Origin: CAZNLL01 sp964573885
GTDB taxonomy: Bacteria > Desulfobacterota > DSM-4660 > Desulfatiglandales > Desulfatiglandaceae
NCBI GenBank assembly: GCA_964573885.1
Contig: CAZNLL010000030.1
Span: forward strand, 1 to 31,270
Length of the DNA stretch: 31,270 nucleotides
Reading direction: 5' to 3'
This document shows, one piece after another, positions 26,301-31,270 of this stretch. The translations under genes and the position numbers were made by a program. How positions within the stretch are numbered: position 1 is the first letter of the stretch; each line of letters begins with the position of its first letter. The notes below the pieces were generated by a model that saw only the letters and a list, made by a program, of their open reading frames with translations, was not told the origin of the DNA and did no database searches.

Positions 26301-26318
26301 TGAAAAGGGGGCTTTTCA
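26301..26318. terminator. Possible shared hairpin between convergent genes
   Basis: TGAAAAG-GGGG-CTTTTCA is a perfect 7-bp stem in the gap between the convergent FlxA-like gene and ribF. It lacks a clear T-run and overlaps the ribF stop, so terminator activity is uncertain. Confidence 0.3.
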
Positions 26319-27278
26319 GCCTTGAAATTCTGATCCTGGGCGGGCGTTTTGATGCTCCCCGAGAATCTCTCGGGCCTGAAGAACGTCCTTGGAAATCTGG
26401 TCTGACAACGCCTTGGCAGACTTGAAAGTCTTCTCGTCTCTGATCCTCTTGATGAAATTGAGCCGAAGGGTTTTCCCAAGAAGATCTCCGGAAAAATCCA
26501 AAAAATGGGTTTCCACGGATAAGGGGCCTTCCCCGAAGGTGGGGTTGTGTCCGATATTGGTCAGTGCATTATAGGTCTGCTCGTTTACAATGGCCTTCAC
26601 CGCATAGACACCCTCTTTAGGCACCAGTTCATCAATGACTTCCAGGTTGGCTGTGGCAAAACCGAGTAATCTCCCCCCCCTGTTTTTCCCTTTCACCACG
26701 GTTCCGGCTATTTGGTAGTCTCTTCCCAGAAGTTTTTTGGCCTTGGAGAGATTCCCCTGCTGGACCAGGTGCCGGATAGAGGTGCTGGAGACGAGCATGT
26801 CTTCATAATGGACGGGCGGGACCACATGGACTTTGTAGCCCAGCCTCTCCCCCATCTCTTTGAGGAGGGCGATATCTCCCTCCCGTTTATTCCCAAAGCT
26901 ATAATCATAGCCCACGACGATCTCCTTGATCCCGATTTTCCCAACCAGGATATCCTGGACAAAGTCCTGGGCCGAGATGGCAGCGAATTCCCTGGTAAAG
27001 GGAATGCAGAAAATAATATCAATCCCCGCCCCTTTTATGAGTGCCAATTTCTGCTCGGTAGGGGTGATGAGAGGAGGGCCGTTACCGGGCATCATCACCT
27101 TTGTGGGGTGAGGTTCAAAGGTCATGACCACCGAGTAACCTTTGATGGCCCCGGCCCTTTCCTTCAGTCTATCAAAAAGGGCCAGGTGGCCCCTGTGGAC
27201 GCCGTCGAAGTTGCCGATGGTTAGAACGGCATTGCCTAATGGTTTCTCAAGTGTGTCTAGGTCCTGTATAACGGTCAT
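26316..27278 (-). CDS. ribF: Bifunctional riboflavin kinase / FMN adenylyltransferase RibF
   Basis: Makes FMN and then FAD from riboflavin, cytosolic, 320 aa from the start chosen. The N-terminal adenylyltransferase domain has LTIGNFDGVHRGHLAL and VVGYDYSFGNKREGD, then SSTSIRHLVQQGN; the C-terminal kinase domain has GRLLGFATANLEV, VYAVKA and TNIGHNPTF with VETHFLDF. ATG 27278 is chosen because conserved sequence begins soon after; an upstream ATG at 27332 lacks a ribosome site. The convergent flavoprotein operon makes the location suggestive, but ribF is a housekeeping gene and no FMN riboswitch is visible before it. Confidence 0.95.
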   Translation of the reverse strand: MTVIQDLDTLEKPLGNAVLTIGNFDGVHRGHLALFDRLKERAGAIKGYSVVMTFEPHPTKVMMPGNGPPLITPTEQKLALIKGAGIDIIFCIPFTREFAAISAQDFVQDILVGKIGIKEIVVGYDYSFGNKREGDIALLKEMGERLGYKVHVVPPVHYEDMLVSSTSIRHLVQQGNLSKAKKLLGRDYQIAGTVVKGKNRGGRLLGFATANLEVIDELVPKEGVYAVKAIVNEQTYNALTNIGHNPTFGEGPLSVETHFLDFSGDLLGKTLRLNFIKRIRDEKTFKSAKALSDQISKDVLQAREILGEHQNARPGSEFQG

Positions 27279-27421
27279 AAGTGAATCAACGCCTTGGCCC
27301 GGGATGAAACATGATGAACATGGCCCATTCATGTGTTTTCAAATTAATACAAAGCCCGGAGGTTCAAGCCCCTTTTCTAAGGCCGGAACACCTTCCAGGG
27401 CCGGGAATTTTGACAAAATTA

Positions 27422-27448
27422 TTGACAAGACTTGTGGAGGAATATAAT
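27422..27448 (+). promoter_or_regulatory. Candidate promoter of tRNA-Leu
   Basis: TTGACA at 27422-27427 and a perfect TATAAT at 27443-27448 lie 33 bases before the tRNA. The spacer is only 15 bp, shorter than ideal. Confidence 0.6.
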
Positions 27449-27481
27449 CTTTCGGGATAAATATATCAACCCCATTTCCGT

Positions 27482-27568
27482 GCCGAAGTGGCGGAATTGG
27501 TAGACGCGCTAGGTTCAGGGTCTAGTAGGCGTAGGCCTGTGCGGGTTCGAGTCCCGCCTTCGGCACCA
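27482..27568 (+). tRNA. tRNA-Leu, anticodon CAG
   Basis: Class II tRNA of 87 nt including an encoded CCA. The acceptor stem is GCCGAAG / CTTCGGC; the D-arm region GCGGAATTGGTAGACGCGC is typical of leucine tRNAs. The anticodon stem is CTAGG / TCTAG with loop TTCAGGG, giving anticodon CAG. A long variable arm follows, and the T-arm is GCGGG-TTCGAGT-CCCGC. Confidence 0.98.
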
Positions 27569-27577
27569 CAAGGATTG

Positions 27578-27613
27578 AAAGGGGTTAGCCGGGGATCCGG
27601 CTAGCCCCTTTTT
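27578..27613 (+). terminator. Intrinsic terminator after tRNA-Leu
   Basis: GGGGTTAGCCGG and CCGGCTAGCCCC form a 12-bp stem with one G-U pair and a GGAT loop, followed by TTTTT. It starts ten bases after the tRNA 3' end. Confidence 0.9.
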
Positions 27614-27747
27614 GAACCGGCACATTTCAGAATTTCTCGACCTTTCCCGAACCCGCGGCCTCTGAATCGGGCCGATTCTACATGTGGGAGACCCAGGTTT
27701 TTTGCCCCGGGCCCCTCAGTAGAAGGAGAAGTTTTAGAGTTTTGGCC

Positions 27748-27885
27748 ATGAATAAGAAAGAACTCCTTGACATCCTCAAAAAGGTCCTGGAAACGGATAC
27801 GGAACTCGATTTCTTGCTTCAATTAAACGACAAGGATCTGGCTACCCTGGTTGCCTGTGTCAGAAGCAGGGTGGACCAGGCCTGA
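27748..27885 (+). CDS. Small hypothetical protein, about 45 aa
   Basis: Short acidic, leucine-rich protein starting MNKKELLDILKKVLETDTEL and ending in ARG/ASP-containing RSRVDQA. It is predicted to be mainly two amphipathic helices. I do not recognise a family. GGAG at 27725-27728 is far from the ATG at 27748 and better placed for TTG at 27742, which would add two residues. The pattern of residues looks protein-like, but the short length leaves real doubt. Confidence 0.5.
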   Translation: MNKKELLDILKKVLETDTELDFLLQLNDKDLATLVACVRSRVDQA

Positions 27886-27906
27886 GCGGACGGACCACAA
27901 ACTTCG

Positions 27907-28593
27907 TCACTTCCATACATCCTCCGTGTTCAAGTCACGGGCCATCTTCTCTCCCCCTTTTTCGTGCATGGCGATCCAATCTTGGACCCTTTTCTCACCG
28001 TAAATGTCCTTCCATCCCTTCAGGATGGTTTCCACGGGGATATCCGAGTATGTGCCGAGATATTCAATGTATTCCATGAATTGTCGCTTTTCCAGGTTGT
28101 AGGGCTGGAACAGGGAGTCCTCACGGCCGTTGAATTCAAGAGGGGCAACGCGGTGCCTTTCGCAGAGCTCCCGGTTGAAGGCCGGTGTGGCCTTGACCCA
28201 CCGACCCTGGATATGGAATTCGGTAAATCCGTGAAAGGCGAAGATGTCTGTCCCCAAAAACTCAATAAGCTGTCTCGTGGCCAGGTGATTGCGTACATGG
28301 GCGAAGCCCACCCGGGAAGGAATCCCGCACGCCCTGCCCAGGGCGCAAAGCAGTGAGGCCTTGCAGACGCAGTAGCCGCGACCGCTCTTCAAGATATTAC
28401 TGGCCCGGTAATGTTCAGGAAGGTAAAAGGGATAGTATGGGTCGTACCATATGCCGTCCCGCACCGCGTAATAGAGGCTGACTGCCCGCACTTCGGGGTC
28501 CTTTCTATCCCCTACGGTGGTGGCGGCGAATTCCATGACATCCTTTTGGTCGCTATCGATGATGGCGGTGGGGGAGAGGTAGTTGCTGTCCAC
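27907..28593 (-). CDS. Transglutaminase-like (cysteine protease fold) domain protein
   Basis: Cytosolic protein of 228 aa. It has the core of the transglutaminase-like superfamily: a helix with the likely nucleophile in GRGYCVCKASLLCALGRACG, then GIPSRVGFAHVRNH, a His in FHGFTEFHIQGRWVKATPAFN, and a following Asn/Asp-type position. Such proteins act as peptidases or amidases or have no known substrate. The start is GTG at 28593 with a strong GGGAGG six bases upstream. It points away from the DUF2080 gene, with whose promoter it shares an upstream region. Confidence 0.85.
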   Translation of the reverse strand: MDSNYLSPTAIIDSDQKDVMEFAATTVGDRKDPEVRAVSLYYAVRDGIWYDPYYPFYLPEHYRASNILKSGRGYCVCKASLLCALGRACGIPSRVGFAHVRNHLATRQLIEFLGTDIFAFHGFTEFHIQGRWVKATPAFNRELCERHRVAPLEFNGREDSLFQPYNLEKRQFMEYIEYLGTYSDIPVETILKGWKDIYGEKRVQDWIAMHEKGGEKMARDLNTEDVWK

Positions 28594-28684
28594 TGAAGGC
28601 CTCCCGGAGATAAATAACCCTTAGGCGGTTGGAAAGACAGGGAAAACCCGGTCCAGACCGCCGGGGTGTGACCGAGCTTTTTTC

Positions 28685-28725
28685 TTGACATGTAGTTACT
28701 TTGTAGCTAAAATGTAGTTAAAATA
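28685..28725 (+). promoter_or_regulatory. Promoter with three 11-bp-spaced operator repeats (DUF2080/GNAT unit)
   Basis: TTGACA (28685-28690), a 17-bp spacer and TAAAAT (28708-28713) form a near-consensus promoter. TAGTTA at 28693, TAGCTA at 28704 and TAGTTA at 28715 recur exactly every 11 bp, two of them within or touching the core promoter. The same layout occurs before bamB. Confidence 0.75.
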
Positions 28726-28821
28726 TGTGTCTTAAAGCCCAGTTGTTGATTCCTTAATATATTTTAGAATCAATGAGTTAATCTTACCATCAATCCCCTT
28801 TCAAGCTGGAAGCTTATCAAA

Positions 28822-29010
28822 ATGGCCGGGGAAAAAAAATCAAAAAATGGGCAGCTCCAGACCGACGGAAATGAGCGGGGAAAGGTCAAATTCGAGGTTT
28901 ATGGAGAGGAGATGGTTGAAAAGGTCGTGAAGCTGAGCGGCAACAGCGGGCGGGTCTATCTTCCTCCGGACTGGGTCGGATGTCTGGTCAAGATCATCAG
29001 GATCGATTAG
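28822..29010 (+). CDS. DUF2080-like small protein
   Basis: A 62-aa basic protein. The C-terminal half, VEKVVKLSGNSGRVYLPPDW followed by VGCLVKIIRID, matches the DUF2080 type of small proteins, often annotated as transposase-associated, with a beta-rich AbrB-like look. No transposase is visible nearby. Ribosome site GGAAG lies about 11 bases before the ATG. It is the first gene behind the operator-repeat promoter, so a DNA-binding autoregulatory role is possible but only inferred. Confidence 0.7.
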   Translation: MAGEKKSKNGQLQTDGNERGKVKFEVYGEEMVEKVVKLSGNSGRVYLPPDWVGCLVKIIRID

Positions 29011-29028
29011 CAATCCTTTTTGAGTAAG

Positions 29029-29481
29029 ATGAATAACTTTGGTGAAAATTTGACGATTCGAAGGATTAAACCTGAAGACAGTGGGGCATTAAGACGTATT
29101 CAATCCGCTATTACCAAGTCGCCCGCCAAGATCGACTTTGAGCAGATCATAGAAGAACAGGTCCGAAAAAACGAAAATGCCAGTTTTGTGGCCGAGATCG
29201 ACGGTGAAGTGGCAGGGTACATGATCAGTTATATCATCTATGGCAGCTTCGGCCTGGAGAAGAGTGCGTGGATCGTGACCCTGGGCGTAGATCCCAAATT
29301 CATGGGCCAAGGTATAGGAAAAAGACTGGCAGAAGAGATATTTCGATTTTACCGGGAAAGGGGCATTCAACATATCTTCACTTCCGTGTCCTGGGACTCG
29401 GTGGATCTCTTGTCGTTCTTCAAGACCCTGGGTTTTGATCGAAGTAATTTTATCAATCTCATGAAGGACCTGGACCACTAA
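29029..29481 (+). CDS. GNAT family N-acetyltransferase (RimI-like)
   Basis: Acetyl-CoA dependent N-acetyltransferase of about 150 aa. GNAT landmarks are LTIRRIKPEDSGALRRIQ at the N-terminus, FVAEIDGEVAGYMISYI, the acetyl-CoA loop in VTLGVDPKFMGQGIGKRLAEE (Q-G-I-G-K), and a final SVSWDSVDLLSFFKTLGFDR. The substrate is unknown; a protein or CoA-related target is possible. The start is uncertain: ATG 29029 or TTG 29020, neither with a clear ribosome site, suggesting coupling to the DUF2080 gene 18 bases upstream. It lies directly before bamB but under a separate promoter. Confidence 0.88.
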   Translation: MNNFGENLTIRRIKPEDSGALRRIQSAITKSPAKIDFEQIIEEQVRKNENASFVAEIDGEVAGYMISYIIYGSFGLEKSAWIVTLGVDPKFMGQGIGKRLAEEIFRFYRERGIQHIFTSVSWDSVDLLSFFKTLGFDRSNFINLMKDLDH

Positions 29482-29599
29482 GGCGCTCTGACGTGGCGGG
29501 GTACTCCCGAACCCTTCCCCGGATTCCTCAAATGCCATCCCCTCCCCGAGCCCCCTCTGCTCCTCTCCTGAAGTGCCCTGAAGGGAACCCACATTTTCC

Positions 29600-29640
29600 T
29601 TGACACTTAGCTATGATATAGCTAAATTGTAATTACATTT
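29600..29640 (+). promoter_or_regulatory. Promoter with three 11-bp-spaced operator repeats (bamB)
   Basis: TTGACA (29600-29605), a 17-bp spacer and TAAATT (29623-29628). TAGCTA at 29608, TAGCTA at 29619 and TAATTA at 29630 are spaced by 11 bp, starting at the same offset from the -35 box as in the DUF2080 promoter. The first two also form a dyad, TTAGCTAT-GAT-ATAGCTAA (29607-29625). Confidence 0.78.
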
Positions 29641-29868
29641 TGCCAAGATTACGGTGAATTTTCATCTCCCGGGTTCATGTATCTGGTGTCCGGATGAATA
29701 CGGTCGAAATGGACAGGCGGCGCGCCCTTTTTCCCATAACCAGGGGTGATCTGTTTGATTTCATTCTTAAAGGCCCCCTGGCTCCGGTCATTAAGGCCGT
29801 TTTAACCCGCCGACGCCGGTGAGCTTTTGTGGTGCTCGTGAGTTCAGGATATTTGGAAGGGGAAGAAA
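29641..29868 (+). other. Long untranslated leader of bamB
   Basis: About 230 nt without a convincing gene lie between the promoter and the ATG. A GCCGTTTTAACCCGCCGACGCC stretch near 29800-29818 can form small hairpins. No known riboswitch is recognised. Confidence 0.4.
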
Positions 29869-31270
29869 ATGAGGTATGCAGAGACAGGGTATAATCTAGA
29901 AATTGATCTATCCAGGGGGAGTATTGAAAGGGTTGAAACTGACCCCCTGTTGACCGAACTTTATCTCGGCGGGCTGGGCACGAACGCCAAGATATTGTGG
30001 GACAGGGTGCCTCCGGAAGTTGAGCCCTTTTCTCCGGACAACCTGCTCATTTTCAGCGCCGGGCTTTTATGCGGGACCCCTGCTATCGGGTGTAACCGCA
30101 CCATCGTCTCCACCTTTTCTCCGCAGACCTTGTTCATGGCTTTTTCAATGATGGGTGGCTTTTGGGCCCCGGAATTGAAATATGCCGGCTATGACAAAGT
30201 GATCTTTCGTGGCAAATCCCCTGATCTGGTCTATGTGTGGATCAACAATGACAAAGTGGAAATACGGGATGCATCCCATCTGCAGGGCAAAGGCGCGATT
30301 GAAACGGCTGAACTTATCCAAAAGGAGTTGAATGAGCCGAGAGCCCAGGTGGCGGCCATCGGCCTGGCCGGTGAAAACAGGGTCTATTTTGCTTCTATCG
30401 AGCAGGGCAGGTCCAGTGCCAGCCGATTGGGCATAGGCGCTGTGATGGGGGATAAAGGCTTAAAGGCGATTGCCGTCCGTGGGACAAAGGACATCAATGT
30501 AGCCCGGCCGGCTGAATTTATAAACCTCTGTAATGAAGTCCTGGAATATATCAAATGGCGTAATGAAAACCCCATTCCGGGAGTCATGCCCATCTTGGCG
30601 GGACTCGGGTCACCCCAAGAGATGAAGGTCCATGATGAGAAGTGGCACACCGAAAATTTTATGTGGGGAAACTCCCGTGTCCGCAGAAAAGACTTTTGGA
30701 ACGAAGAAATCGCCAAGGATTGGATGGAGGCCATGCAAAGTATGCGGACCCGGTTGATCAGTTGTTTTAACTGTCCCATGAAATGCGGGGCGACCATTTC
30801 CCCCCCGGGACGCCCCACCTACATGATGAAATGTTTTTCAAAACTCACTTATACCATGGCCGCATACTCAGATCTGGAATTCGGTTTGGGTATCGCCCAA
30901 AGCGCTACCGAGTATGGGGTGGACGCCTTCTCAACGCCCCAAGTGATGGCCTTCGCCCTTGAGCTTTACGAGAACGGCATCTTAACGGATGATGATTTCC
31001 CCGGAATGCCCTCGGACAACGAGGGGAGATTCTACTGGCTCCTTGACAGGATTGTCCGCCGGGAGGGAATCGGCGATGTCCTGGCCAACGGCACCTATTG
31101 GGCGGCCAAACAGATTGGTAAAGGGGCGGAAGAATATGCCCATAATAACATTAAGAAGCACGAGCAACTCCCCCTCAAGCTGTCCATGCTGAATCCCATT
31201 TATTTCCTCATGTATTGTACCGGCGAGAAAATAAACATCACCCAGATCGAAGGGCAGTTCCCCCAGGCCC
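29869..31270 (+). CDS. bamB: BamB-like class II benzoyl-CoA reductase subunit (AOR family), 5' part
   Basis: Tungsten/molybdenum bis-pterin enzyme of the aldehyde:ferredoxin oxidoreductase family. The first 467 residues are present; the frame is open to the window edge. The opening MRYAETGYNLEIDLSRGSIE, LYLGGLGTNAKILWDRVPPE, GLLCGTPAIGCNRTIVSTFS, MGGFWAPELKYAGYDKVIFRG and AAIGLAGENRVYFASIEQGR match my recollection of BamB proteins better than of general aldehyde oxidoreductases. Cluster ligands start at CFNCPMKCG (Cys299, 302, 306), with a further Cys in YMMKCF. Role: ATP-independent reduction of benzoyl-CoA to the dienoyl-CoA. The ATG has GGAAGGGGAAG upstream. A different AOR-family substrate cannot be excluded without the rest of the gene. 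Confidence 0.82.
   Translation, partial: MRYAETGYNLEIDLSRGSIERVETDPLLTELYLGGLGTNAKILWDRVPPEVEPFSPDNLLIFSAGLLCGTPAIGCNRTIVSTFSPQTLFMAFSMMGGFWAPELKYAGYDKVIFRGKSPDLVYVWINNDKVEIRDASHLQGKGAIETAELIQKELNEPRAQVAAIGLAGENRVYFASIEQGRSSASRLGIGAVMGDKGLKAIAVRGTKDINVARPAEFINLCNEVLEYIKWRNENPIPGVMPILAGLGSPQEMKVHDEKWHTENFMWGNSRVRRKDFWNEEIAKDWMEAMQSMRTRLISCFNCPMKCGATISPPGRPTYMMKCFSKLTYTMAAYSDLEFGLGIAQSATEYGVDAFSTPQVMAFALELYENGILTDDDFPGMPSDNEGRFYWLLDRIVRREGIGDVLANGTYWAAKQIGKGAEEYAHNNIKKHEQLPLKLSMLNPIYFLMYCTGEKINITQIEGQFPQA

Noticed and set aside
27279..27421. FMN riboswitch upstream of ribF
   Set aside because: None of the conserved FMN aptamer segments is visible in the leader.
28600..29868. Insertion sequence associated with the DUF2080 protein
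   Set aside because: No transposase frame or terminal repeats are seen around it.
1..31270. CRISPR array, selA/selB genes or tRNA-Sec
   Set aside because: No repeat-spacer pattern and no Sec-machinery gene or long-armed UCA-anticodon tRNA was found; the Sec machinery must be encoded elsewhere if the Sec calls are right.

Overview
The window looks like chromosome of a strictly anaerobic deltaproteobacterium (Desulfobacterota): a sulfate reducer or syntroph that degrades aromatic compounds. I infer this from the gene families, the gene order around rpsF-rpsR-rplI-dnaB, the Rnf and Hdr/Flx electron-transfer genes, apparent heavy use of selenocysteine (Sec), and a benzoyl-CoA reductase type tungsten enzyme at the right edge. 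No genus can be assigned from the sequence alone.

Layout. Positions 1-8088 are housekeeping: the 3' part of RNase P RNA, an unknown Rossmann-like protein, YggT, a DUF167 protein, an inositol monophosphatase (minus strand), then rpsF-rpsR-DUF2232-rplI-dnaB and hflX. Positions 8054-15043 (minus strand) hold a full Rnf operon, rnfCDGEAB, followed by apbE, the flavin transferase that loads FMN on RnfG and RnfD. Positions 15044-15859 are a divergent control region with promoters facing both ways, a small element bounded by inverted repeats, a CRP/FNR-like palindrome and a structured leader. Positions 15860-26279 (plus strand) are one long operon: hdrA-mvhD-hdrA-mvhD followed by three Flx-like genes (two iron-sulfur proteins and an FAD/NAD(P)H subunit). 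Positions 26316-29481 carry ribF, tRNA-Leu(CAG), a tiny ORF, a transglutaminase-like protein, a DUF2080 protein and a GNAT acetyltransferase. A BamB-like gene starts at 29869 and runs off the window.

Main discovery. Five genes are interrupted by a single in-frame UGA exactly where the family has a functional cysteine: both HdrA proteins, both MvhD proteins, and RnfB. Each UGA is followed 17-22 nt later by a hairpin whose 5-6 nt loop contains GG, which fits the bacterial SECIS model. HdrA and MvhD are known selenoprotein families. Sec in RnfB, at the first ligand of its N-terminal [4Fe-4S] motif, is the most surprising item.

How it fits together. Rnf couples ferredoxin:NAD+ electron transfer to ion pumping. 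The Hdr/Flx operon looks like a soluble electron-bifurcating or confurcating machine linking NAD(P)H, ferredoxin and a third partner, but it has no HdrB/HdrC disulfide-reducing site. BamB-type enzymes need very low-potential electrons to reduce benzoyl-CoA. The cluster may therefore be the electron supply for ring reduction. A second finding supports a local regulon: the promoters of the DUF2080/GNAT unit and of bamB share the same operator layout, three TAGCTA-like motifs spaced 11 bp apart starting at the same offset from the -35 box.
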